Positions 10,551 to 19,729 of a DNA stretch of 24,158 nt are shown here, in pieces; within the stretch, counting starts at the first letter, position 1; each line of letters begins with the position of its first letter. Below the pieces are notes generated by a model. That model searched no databases and was not told the DNA's origin. It worked only from the letters and a program-made list of their open reading frames with translations. Origin of the DNA: Saksenaea vasiformis B4078 (Eukaryota > Mucoromycota > Mucoromycetes > Mucorales > Saksenaeaceae). The translations under genes were made by a program, and so were the position numbers. The stretch is from NCBI GenBank assembly GCA_000697055.1, contig JNDT01001744.1, positions 1 through 24,158 of the forward strand, read 5' to 3'.

Positions 10551-13500
10551 ATGTCACTGTTAGAACGGGAAGTGACCAACTACATGGTCGCAACGGGCGA
10601 TCAATCGAAAGAAGCTCTTGAAGCAGCTGAAAAAGTAGTAGAATGTAAGGCAACAGCAACAACAGCAGCATACTACATTTTAGATTCTAACCGCGATCTA
10701 GCCGTCAACAATGCATCGATTCAGGAAAATTTATTACGTCTTATTCAGTCCATGGGTGAATACCTTACCAGCGAAGACGATTTTATTCGTGCAAAGGGTT
10801 TGTAAGCACTTGAAAGAAACAAAAACACTGAAATTCGCCTGTTCAGCCACGGGTCTGTTATCGCATACCCTGCAACATTGCGAACATGCCTCCATAAACG
10901 AGTCTGCTGGTAATTTACGATCTATGGACAAAAGCGCTTTAACTCATTGCGCGTTAGTGTCTGTGCTTGTCGACTTTTACTGCGATCGATTGACGGAAAA
11001 AACAAGTGTTCCGAATCTTTTGAACGGGCTTGTTGCATTGACGGAATTCGAGAATTTTAGCGGGAGAAATGCGGTGACAGTAGCAAAAAGGTACAGCAAG
11101 GATGACCTTTTTTTTTTTTTAGAACGCGTTGCTAAGAATGATTTAGGATGTTTGAGCGTGTCGAAGTGCAGCGTTATCCTCAACTCACGCGCAATGCAGC
11201 CTACTGTCTGTTTGAAAATCTTTTGAGAAGGCATTCTACATGTAAACAAACCGAAAAAAACACATCCTTTTTGACAGATTATAACGGGGATTCTTTAGTG
11301 CTAAGGACAATCAATAACGAATTCGTTTATGGATTTACGCAGATGATGGACGGTGAAAAGGATCCGCGGTGTTTGATGTCTGCATTCAAACTCGTCAAAA
11401 CGATCATCGATGAACTGGATATATCCACTTATGTCGAGGTAAATCTTCAACTTTGTAATAGAACGCTTGTGAACTGACGTGGTTATCAAGGATCTCTTCG
11501 AAGTGACATTTTGCTACTTCCCAATTACGTTCAAGCCACCACCAGATGACCCGTATGGCATCACAGCTGAAGATCTCAAGATTAGTCTAAGGTTAGAACA
11601 TCCTTTTTTTTTTGAATGTGGGATGATACTGATTTTGGGTGGGGAACTAGACAATGTATTTCCGCTACGCCACTCTTTGCTAAGTTTGCTGTTCCTCTTA
11701 TTCTCGAGAAGTTATCATCCACCTCAGGCAGCGCCAAGGTTTGTAACAAGTTACTGATAATGATGCATTCTCATGCCCGTCCATTCACTCAGAAAGATTC
11801 CATGGAAACATTGGCGGCCTGTGCCCCCATCTTTGGAGCCACAGCATTATTACCAAACATAGAAGAAATTTTTGACAACTTAAAAATTGAGGTACATGCT
11901 TTTTTTTCGTGGTTACAGTGAATGAGTCATACTGATTTCATTCAGGTGTTACATGCAGCCGATCAATCACTGGAAGACGCCGCACTAGCAGCCATCACTA
12001 GCGTGGTTACCGCTCTTAGTGCAAGCGTAGGAGGTTCTACATCGGATCCTACCGAGAAAGCTTTGAAACCACTGATTGGTGAATGTGTCGCTAGTTTGAA
12101 GGATACCGAGTTGAAAAACGCAAAGCCATACAGCCGCATTCTACGCGCAGCAGCCTCGGCATCAGGTACGACCTGTTGTATTTTGTGCTCGCAGTACACT
12201 AAAGTTTATGATATGAAGACCCTGCTTGCCATTACATTGTGGAGGCAGTGATTCCCCTGCTACTCCATTATTATCGTGAAACGGAAGTGGCCATTCGTCG
12301 CAAAGCGATCCTTGACGTTCTTCTGGAATTCTTAGAAGCTAGCCGAGCACTTTACGGTTCCGTTGACGATGAAACAGAAAGTACGCTAAAGCTAAAATTG
12401 TTTCTCCCCCGAGTGTGCTAATCAATATCTGTCGCAGTGGATCAGGATCTCACGTCTCCGTTGCTGACCTACAAGGATCGCTTCTTTGCCATGTTCGATG
12501 CCGCGGTGACTGCGTCCAATGAATACAATGGCCTGCGGTTGTCTGGTCTTCAAGGACTTAAGCTTATGATCATGACAAAGAATTATCTCACATCGAACGA
12601 GGTAAAAATCCCGGAAACGAATTCTTCAACTGTATGTCATTTGCTTACCTTATCTTTTCTGCGCGATAGATCGGCCTCGCAATCCAATCATTTACTAGAA
12701 TGCTTCTAGATGAGAGGGATAACGAATTAAGGTAGAAACTTTTCCTAGTTCCACAGTGGCTGATGGACATTCTATAGAGCGGCAGCATTGGAATCCCTTC
12801 GTTTCATTGCAGACTTTGACAGCGGCTATCTCGCAACGCATACCGTGCCCGCCCTTGTCGGGCGTTTGCCCGAGACTTCTTCTGCTATGACCTCGACTGA
12901 GTATACGCACGTTCTACGCGCATTAGAGATGCTCTGCACAGTGCCCACCCTCTTCCAAACCGTGACACCCGCATTATTGCAGCGCTTCGATCAGGCCTGC
13001 AATTCAGGTAAAGTGAAAAAAAAATTGCTTGCTTTGCGTCATTGTTTTTACTAAACATTGATGTAGATAATACCGCAACTTATCCATGTGCTATTGTCAC
13101 TACCATTCTGAATATACTACGCACCAAAGCATCGGAGTATCACAAGGATATCGGTCAATGCATAGAATCTGTGGTACCCCATTTGCTTAGCAACGTGATA
13201 AAGAGCTCGCTGGAAAACGTGAACCAGATTACTCTGTCACAAACCATCTTGAAGCCCATTGCATTGATCATTAGCCTTGTCTTTTCAAAGCTTGACTCTG
13301 CGTAAGTTATGAACGGGAAAGAAGGCAGTCAGCTTACTCCATCTATGCTATTAGTGAGCAGAGGCGTTTTGTGGACAGTATTTTCGGATTGTACAGAAAG
13401 AACGACCTAGCAACTTTCAATGTTTCATCTACAGTTGCTTTCGAACCTTTCAAGGTTAGTGTCCGTAAAATTTTTGAGTTTACGCCTGCAACTCACTCAC

Positions 13501-14960
13501 TTTTTGTTTGCCTTTATCGCATAGGCTCAAGCCCCTGAAACACAGAAAGAAACGGTTGTATTATTTGCTGCAGTCTTATCATCCTGCAGAAAAGATGTAT
13601 GTTAGATGGATGAAAAACATGCGAGCAGTAAACAACTAACAGCAGGAAAAAAAAACCCATTGTAGCTAGCATTCCCCATCCCATCGACAGAGGCTTTCCT
13701 GGACGAATTGATGGACTTGGCTCTGGAAACGGCAAACAGCCATCAGGCTGAAGCACTGGCCAGGATAGTAGGATCCGTGATTAACAAATGGACGGACAGT
13801 AAGTGATGACGATGGTGGGGGTGGACGTCGTGACCCAAGTTGTAACACCACGCCATAGAGGAAACATTATCGGCCTATATTGAAAAGACAGCGCAACGAC
13901 TCGAGAGCATCATAGAACAAAAAGAAAGTCGCGGCAAACATGCTTTACTCGTGTATCTATGGGTATGTTTTATTTATTTTTTTTAACTTTGTTTTACTAA
14001 CGTATGGATTATTATTATTATTACAGATTGCAAAGGCATTGATCATGCGAGCCCATCTGGCAGGATACAGGCTGACAGATAAGGTCATTCAGTGGTGTTC
14101 TGATTCTGCCTATCGTGAACAGGCTCCACGAGGTTTTGAGACCTTGATTGGTGATAACCCATTGGCATTAAACAAAGCTAGCTTTGCCACCATGACTGTA
14201 AGTGAATATTGTAGAACGCTACCCATGTTAACGACGAGAATTAGGTTCTGTACAAACAACGATTCTTTAGCCATTGTCTTCCTCGGTTAGTGGACGGATT
14301 CAGCACGGTCAATGATGGTCAGTTTTTTTTCTTTTTTTTTTTTTTTTTTTTGATCGACCGGTTTGTATCGGTGGTTTACTAACACATGGCATGTGTAGAT
14401 GTTAGGCATAACTATCTGATTGCACTGTCTTATCTCTTGAAGAACGTACCTAAACAAATTCTATTGGACGAGTTACCGCCAGTAAGGAATTGGAGCAGTC
14501 ATCATCATCGTCATGTCAACTGATGTGTGTCTATTGTTGTAGCTTATTCCTCTCTTAATTCAATCCTTGTCTCTACCTGAGCCAACGCTGAAAGTATCCA
14601 CGTTGGATACCTTTGGCTTGGCTATTAACGAGGCGCCCAATGCTGTCGTTCCCCATATCCGGGCTATTATTCCTGCATTGCTAGCATTGCTTAACAACAA
14701 GGAACAACAGAACACCATGTCGGTACGCGTGGCTGCATTAAAATGTCTGGAACGATTTCCTGCCGGACTATCCAGCGATGTCTTAGCACCTCATGTATCC
14801 TATGTCACCAAACAACTTGCGCTGTCTTTGGATGATAAGAAACGCATTGTCAGAAAAGAAGCTGTCGACTGTAGGTCGAAATGGTAAGATAAGATCCCAA
14901 AGAAAGTGACTTGTGCATCAAATTCATGGCATCCTTAGGTTCTCTGTGAACGCGTCTTAA
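10551..14960 (+). CDS. MMS19: MMS19, cytosolic Fe-S targeting factor (22 exons)
   Basis: HEAT-repeat scaffold of the cytosolic iron-sulfur targeting complex, which with CIAO1- and FAM96B-type partners delivers Fe-S clusters to DNA helicases, polymerases and primase. Modelled exons: 10551-10797, 10847-11090, 11147-11241, 11278-11438, 11491-11591, 11651-11738, 11793-11891, 11946-12165, 12219-12380, 12438-12601, 12670-12731, 12778-13007, 13067-13301, 13355-13454, 13525-13596, 13666-13798, 13859-13962, 14027-14197, 14245-14317, 14399-14481, 14543-14883, 14939-14960. All introns are GT-AG and the sum is 3207 nt (1068 aa), close to the human length of about 1030. Diagnostic blocks: VLVDFYCDRL and GLVALTEFENFSGRNAV (N-terminal domain), MDGEKDPR, EVTFCYFPITFKPPPDDPYG, and C-terminal SLSLPEPTLKVSTLDTFGLA and KKRIVRKEAVDCRSKW. 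Without the last intron translation would stop just after SKW; splicing adds FSVNAS. Least certain are intron 3 (36 nt, in phase if retained) and the donor of intron 1 (GTTTGT). Confidence 0.95.
14323..14351. repeat. Poly-T tract in an MMS19 intron
   Basis: Eight T, one C, then twenty T inside intron 19 of MMS19 (14318-14398). The intron also has a TTTACTAAC-type branch site near 14376 and ends GTGTAG, so the tract sits upstream of the branch site. Confidence 0.8.
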
Positions 14961-15262
14961 TGGAGTACATAAATAAATAAATAAATGAACGCTTGTTCTG
15001 TGCATGCCTAGGAAAAAAAAAAAAAGCGGGTTGTTGTTTCGTAATGCAAATGCAGCCCTTTGATAAGTTAGATAACAATTAGCCGTCCGTGTGTGGAGGG
15101 ATTGTTCCGAAGAGTGTGCCTCGAACAAGTTTCGTTGCCATTCTCTCGATGAGAATAGCCGTAAGCTGCCTTACATATTTTTTTTTCCTTTTCATGTGAA
15201 AAACTGTATTCCGCGAAAGATCAATCATAGATATTTTATTTGTGGCTGTTAGCAAGCCGATT

Positions 15263-15286
15263 GAGAGAGAGAGAGAGAGAGAGAGA
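15263..15286. repeat. GA dinucleotide repeat, 12 units
   Basis: Twelve perfect GA units about 240 bases upstream of the TATA box of the secreted-protein gene. GA tracts in promoters can be factor sites or simple slippage repeats; the sequence does not tell which. Confidence 0.85.
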
Positions 15287-15505
15287 ACCGCGTACCCGTA
15301 ACTGAAAGATGTAGCATCGGCAAGAAAAAAAGACCACACTTCTTCATGCCATGTTATTTCGGCTGTTCTGAAAGTCCGAAATCCTCTTGATGCCTTTGTT
15401 CGGACTGGGTCGATCATCAATTGAACTTGAGAGATTTTTGTAATCCTCAAGTCGAGAAGCGTTTGTCCGCCTCGGTGAATGCTTCGGACGCAAGAAAAAA
15501 AAGTG

Positions 15506-15512
15506 TATAAAA
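15506..15512 (+). promoter_or_regulatory. TATA box of the secreted-protein gene
   Basis: TATAAAA lies 87 bases upstream of the ATG at 15599. A start site about 30 bases further on would give a short leader rich in CAA/ACA units (15550-15575), a form often seen in highly expressed fungal genes. Confidence 0.65.
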
Positions 15513-15598
15513 GAGTGAATGAATTGAAGTCAATCGATCAGTGTGTTCAGCACAAACAATAACAACAACAACAGTTACAAGTTTTATTCAACTCCATC

Positions 15599-16192
15599 AT
15601 GGTCAAGCTTCTTTCAGCACTCTCTGCTCTTGCTCTCTTTGGCGTTGTCAGTGTCAACGCCGGTGTCCTCGGTGAGGCTCTCCACCATTTGGAGAAGGTC
15701 CACAATGACAACGATAACAAGAAGGGTGACGGCCAGTGGGACGATGATGACAACAGGAAGAAGAACGATTGGGACGACGACCCATGGGATGGTTATGATG
15801 ACCCCTGGGGCTACGACGACAAGAGGGACGGCGACCACTGGGGCTATGACGACGGCCACGATGGCTATGGCCACGATGGCTATGGCCACGGCGGTTACGA
15901 TGGCCACCGCGGCGGCGACGACCACTGGGGTAACGACGACGGCCCATGGGCCAACGACGAAGAATGGCACAACATTGGTGCACCCAAGTTCAACCCACCT
16001 GAGGTGCAGCCTCCTGAGGAGATGCACAACTGGGCCTGTATGTGCTATGATGACAAGAACACCGACAAGCTCTGTTTGAGAGCTGGTGGTTATCCCGGTA
16101 GCTTGAACAGCAACCACGTCTGTATCGTCTCGGAGTACAGCTACAGCTTCTTCGACAAGATGTGCCACGGTGCTACCTGCCAGCAATTGTAA
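15599..16192 (+). CDS. Secreted Asp/Gly/His-rich protein with six-cysteine C-terminal domain
   Basis: A 197-residue intronless gene. Residues 1-21 are a signal peptide (MVKLLSALSALALFGVVSVNA, hydrophobic core LSALALFGVVSV, probable cut after VNA). Residues 36-130 are low complexity, dominated by Asp, Gly, His, Tyr, Trp and Asn, with repeated WGYDD, HWG and HDGYG units. Residues 131-142 are proline-rich. The C-terminal 54 residues carry all six cysteines (147, 149, 159, 175, 189, 194), spaced C-x-C-x9-C-x15-C-x13-C-x4-C and starting ACMC, consistent with a small disulfide-bonded fungal surface domain. I recognise no named family. The acidic/His-rich part could bind divalent metal or wall polysaccharide; that is inference. 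Codons favour C at the third position (GAC, AAC, CAC), unlike the neighbours, suggesting high expression. The TATA box and CA-rich leader support the start. Confidence 0.85.
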   Translation: MVKLLSALSALALFGVVSVNAGVLGEALHHLEKVHNDNDNKKGDGQWDDDDNRKKNDWDDDPWDGYDDPWGYDDKRDGDHWGYDDGHDGYGHDGYGHGGYDGHRGGDDHWGNDDGPWANDEEWHNIGAPKFNPPEVQPPEEMHNWACMCYDDKNTDKLCLRAGGYPGSLNSNHVCIVSEYSYSFFDKMCHGATCQQL

Positions 16193-16246
16193 GGGGGCTA
16201 AGCAACTGATTTAGATTAGCCTCTTTGATTATTCCTTTTATTGGGC

Positions 16247-16256
16247 AATAATAAAT
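16247..16256 (+). promoter_or_regulatory. Probable polyadenylation signal of the secreted-protein gene
   Basis: AATAATAAAT lies 55 bases past the stop codon, followed by a T-rich stretch. It resembles fungal A-rich positioning elements. The convergent kinase gene ends at 16405, so the two transcripts share a short 212-bp terminator region. Confidence 0.45.
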
Positions 16257-16404
16257 CTCTCTTTTTCTTCTCTTTTTTGTTTTTATGATCCATCCTACTT
16301 TTACAGCAAGAAAAAAAAAAGATAACTTTTTTAGGGGGTTGGGGGGTAGGGGGGAAAGGGCAAACATTGGTCTAAGCATATGAACAACAAAAAGGGAAGG
16401 GGGT

Positions 16405-18081
16405 TTAACGTCCCATGTATGTGGAGGTATCTACATAGCTAAAATTAAGAAAATGACTACTAGCTTCCGTTTGGATGGAAGGTGATCCCACAATAGACTG
16501 GCCGGTAAATGCAGGATCAAAATTCTATGTCAAAGTTAGTTAGATTTAGCTAGCTCTCTCTCTCTGTCTCTCTCTCCCATCCCAATCACCGCTACCTCTG
16601 CAGCTTCCGGATCCGTCTAAATGCAGGTACATTAAATCAAAAGAATTACTGTTTTTGCTTATAGCTTGAACTTACCACAATGGGAACAATGGGTGGTTCG
16701 AGCTCTCGTCGAAAGAGAGCGTCCCAATCTATTTTTCGGAAAAATCGATGTTTTCGAATAGCATCCACACGTTTGGGTTTTGCACCCAAACGGGCATTTG
16801 GATTTTTACGTAGCAACTATACAACTCTAGTTGCTTCCTTCTTTGATTTGGGAGGGTCAGATGAATTACCTTTGATAATAGATCCTTGACATCACTTGAC
16901 AAATAATAAGGCATCGTGATCTTTTTACTCAAGATCGAATCAATGGTCTTTTTACGATTTCCACTACTGAACGGCGGCTGCAGAAAATTTTGAGTTAAAA
17001 AAAATATCCGATCCAAGAACCCAATCCAACCTACCGAACCTGTCAACATGTCGTAGATCAAAATACCTAAGCTCCACCAATCCACGGTGTTATCGTAATC
17101 AAGTCCCATCAAGATTTCTAACCTGACCATGAATATTTCCAATTCTCTGCTTTCAGGGATCCAAACCTGGCGCCATGTATTCAGCTGTCCCACAGATTGT
17201 ATTTGTTTTGCCATCCACAGGCACCTTGGACAAGCCGAAATCGGTAAGCACGACGTTGCCCTCGGCATCCAACAAGCAATTTTCGGGTTTCAGATCCCGA
17301 TAGACAATACCTAGTGAATGAAGATGCTCCAGGGCAAGAACAAGTTGAGCTGCATAGAAGGAAGCCATGGACTCAGAAAACATGCCCTCTGATTTCAAGG
17401 TGAGTGAGTAACCCCATCTTTCCTCCGTCTTGTGAACTTTTTCATTACCATGATCCAGATGACGGAACAGCTCGCCACCCACCGCATATTCGAGAATCAT
17501 ATGTAATTCAGCTGGCGTCTGAAATGCATAAAAGAGTTTTACAATAAAGGGATGGCGGACTTCTTCCAAGATCTGGCGTTCTGTTTTCACATGTTCGGCT
17601 GATTTGCTCTGGACGATAAGTGAGGCTTTTTTCAGCACCTTCATTGCATACAGCGATCCCGACGATTGATGCTTCACCAGAAACACTTTGCCAAATCTAT
17701 GCTCAGGGGGAGGAAAAAAGTAAGGGGAATCAATTCCCAAAAGGAAAATAGGAGAAATATATAATAAACATACGCTCCACGACCCAAAACACAAATGTTT
17801 TGGAAATCTTCGGCTCCTACTTTTCGATGACTTTTTGATTCTTCGGTCTTTGATGACACATAGTCCTGATCCAGTTGCACTTCGTAATTAGTATGTTGTT
17901 CCCCATGTTTCCGGGGACGTGGTTCGTCTGTGTCACTGTTGTAATTGCTTGGTGGATTCGACGAATCGATCAGTTGACGGCGAAGACCATTGCCTACACC
18001 CGAAGCCAGCTGTGGTGATTTCGTATCAAGCGATGCCAACCGATCAGTAAGTCCCAACACAGCCTCCTCGAATTCGAACAT
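16405..18081 (-). CDS. AGC-family protein kinase, S6K/MSK-like (8 exons)
   Basis: Serine/threonine kinase of the AGC group, likely in TOR/PDK1 growth signalling. Exons (minus): 17774-18081, 17449-17696, 17167-17388, 17035-17117, 16870-16977, 16676-16816, 16596-16616, 16405-16524; 1251 nt, 416 aa, all introns GT-AG. The start could also be in frame at 18120. Residues 1-92 are a non-catalytic N-terminus. The catalytic core has GRGAFG at 100-105, ATP lysine K122, helix-C E142, YRDLKPEN with D217, DFG at 235-237, T-loop TICGT with T249 as the expected PDK1 site, and APE at 258-260. The AGC tail continues with [15 protein letters not shown], a turn-motif S391-P392, and hydrophobic motif FLNFSY at 402-407. 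YAFQT and the [16 protein letters not shown] region resemble S6K and the MSK/RSK N-lobe kinase. There is one kinase domain and no C2, PH or PX domain; a Psk1-like S6K is the best guess. Confidence 0.92.
16554..16578. repeat. CT microsatellite in a kinase intron
   Basis: CT units with one G interruption lie in the 71-nt intron 16525-16595, between the 21-nt exon 7 and the last exon of the kinase. Read on the transcript strand it is a GA repeat, so it cannot act as a pyrimidine tract for the acceptor. Confidence 0.75.
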
Positions 18082-18671
18082 GGCAATTGAGCCGCAACTC
18101 GAAGAAGAAAAAGAGAACACAAAAAAAAAGAGGAAGAAAAGAAAAGGAAGGGTCCGCCTGTGACCATCGATTTGAGCATTAAAGATTGTTTATCATTGGA
18201 AGGCAAAAAAAAATATAATTAAATGGACACATTTCCCAAAAAGATATGCAGGCGTTTTGCTTTTTTTAATTATTGATCCGATGACGGCTTAATGTAATGG
18301 ACGATGATCCTTCTAGAAGATCAAAGAGGTTTGCGATTTAGTATCATCCTCGATCAAAATAAATGACAGGATTCCATGGAAACAACAGGATAGATCAGCA
18401 TGAGCCAACATTCGACCCTATAGAAGCTGTTTTTTTAATGACTACTACTCTTGACAAAAAAATAATGGTTGGCGTAAAGTAAAAATATTTCCAGGCGCAG
18501 CCAACCAGGTTGTGTTGCCAGGGAAACGTGGGAAAATTTGGTCTAAACTAAGTAGGATCTCTTTGTTTTTTCTTCTTTCTTTTTTAATGACAAGCAGATA
18601 GGGTTTGAGTGGGATGGTTGTGCGAGAAAATGTACAATGGATTGAAAAGTCGTGGGTTGTTCTTCTTCTTT
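18082..18671. other. Intergenic: kinase promoter and GNA1 3' flank
   Basis: About 590 bases, AT-rich, with a pyrimidine-rich tract on the kinase coding strand just upstream of its start (18107-18150). The 97-codon minus frame starting near 18738 is the last GNA1 exon reading through its flanking DNA. I see nothing else here. Confidence 0.6.
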
Positions 18672-19446
18672 CTATAGATTGGCCTTGTGGTTCGGAACAT
18701 ACCAAGCCATCTGATTTTCCTTTGTTTGAAATCCACACTTTTCATAAAACGGAATATTCTAATAGATAGACAACAATTTTAGTTCTAGCTCAACCATAAC
18801 TCTCTCTCTCATTTATGATTATTTTACCTTTGCTGAACAATCAAGAATTACTGCAAACAGGATTTAAGTACTTTGGCCTGACTCCTTTTTCTTTTGTGAT
18901 GTCCTTACCTTTGTAGCATCCTAAGGCTGCACCGATGAATTTGAGTGCTTCAATAATTCGTAACCCAAGCTTTTTGCCTTGTTGGTTGGTATCCACTGCG
19001 ATATCTTCGATATGGCCCACCACTCCATTTTTATGAACAAATTTACGTTCGATCAAGATGGTGCCTGCTGCCACAACTCGGTCTGTTGTATCATCGGTGA
19101 TGGTAATCGTAAAATCTATCATTGATTGATTCAGTACATGACTGACTAACGCGTACAAGGAAAAAAAGTCCTTACAGGTATCGTTGCGTTGTTTCATGTA
19201 ATGGAACTGATCTATTGGAACTTGACTCGTTAGTATTCAACTGATAGTTATCTACGTTTTTGTTTTCTTTTTACCTAACCATTCTTCCTTTGTATGATGT
19301 CCTACTTCCGTCAAGACTTCCAGGACTTTAAGGAAACCACGTTCATAGTCGTTCGAGCGTAAAGGTCGGAGTTGATAGCCGGTGGGCAAAGCAGCTTGCA
19401 CTTCGGGAGAGATAAGATCGTACTCGAACAAGGTAATTTCAGACAT
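18672..19446 (-). CDS. GNA1: Glucosamine-6-phosphate N-acetyltransferase
   Basis: Transfers acetyl from acetyl-CoA to glucosamine-6-phosphate, giving GlcNAc-6-phosphate for UDP-GlcNAc, and so for chitin, glycans and GPI anchors. Exons (minus): 19275-19446, 19176-19211, 18909-19115, 18828-18850, 18672-18758; total 525 nt, 174 aa. All introns are GT-AG and every junction is confirmed by family pattern: EEWL-DQFHYMKQ, NDTYFTITIT, LGCYKVILDCSAK, NIPFYEKCGF. GNAT features: GHIEDIAVD (central strand with catalytic backbone), QQGKKLG (acetyl-CoA pyrophosphate loop), IPFYEKCGF (helix with conserved Tyr). Length is close to yeast Gna1 (159 aa). The ATG at 19446 gives MSEITLFEYDLISPEV, a normal N-terminus for the family; the open frame continues upstream but only into a low-complexity leader. 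Two exons are very short (36 and 23 nt). Confidence 0.95.
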
Positions 19447-19576
19447 GTTCTTAAATAAAGAGAAAGTAGTAAGAGAGGAAAAAAAAGCCATAAAAAAAAG
19501 AGAAAAGGGAAAAAGATAGGTGTTATTTAAGTGGTTAAGCATTCCTCCGCCCCTCTCTCATCTCAACTTCCTCCCG

Positions 19577-19586
19577 TTCCGCGGAA
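19577..19586. promoter_or_regulatory. PDRE-like palindrome upstream of GNA1
   Basis: TTCCGCGGAA, inside the 12-bp perfect palindrome 19576-19587, lies about 130 bases upstream of the GNA1 start codon. It contains TCCGCGGA, the consensus for Pdr1/Pdr3-type Zn2Cys6 regulators in Saccharomyces. Whether a comparable factor exists in this fungus is unknown, so the regulatory role is inferred from sequence and position only. Confidence 0.35.
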
Positions 19587-19729
19587 CAAGGCCTCATCTA
19601 TTTTTATGCAAAACTCAAAATAAATTGCGCCTCTGGGTTACCCTTTATCTGTTCATCTGTGGGGTTGAATCCCGAACCACGCGCTGTAGCACTTGCGGGG
19701 ATCAAAACCACGAGTTTTTTTTCTTCCTT

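Larger units (their letters stand above)
14961..15598. other. MMS19 3' flank and promoter of the secreted-protein gene
   Basis: Contains an AAAT tandem tract (14971-14986), an A run (15012-15024), a perfect GA repeat (15263-15286) and a TATA box (15506-15512). A 123-codon minus-strand frame (15079-15450) crosses the GA repeat and shows no domain. I found no convincing gene. Confidence 0.6.

Noticed and set aside
15079..15450. 123-codon minus-strand frame between MMS19 and the secreted-protein gene
   Set aside because: It runs through the GA microsatellite and a T-rich tract. Other frames over the same bases look equally plausible, and no family pattern or consistent splice sites were found.
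15543..16079. 178-codon plus-strand frame overlapping the secreted-protein gene
   Set aside because: Thr/Met-rich shifted reading of the same repetitive codons; no signal or domain and no start context better than 15599.
15614..16186. 190-codon minus-strand frame opposite the secreted-protein gene
   Set aside because: It mirrors the C-rich third-position codon bias of the sense gene (GAC/CAC codons read back as GTC/GTG), giving a Val/Ile-rich string with no domain. The sense frame has signal peptide, cysteines, TATA box and leader.
19655..19705. tRNA-like T-arm (GGGGTTGAATCCC) in the GNA1 upstream region
   Set aside because: No acceptor stem, D-arm or anticodon arm can be built around it on either strand.
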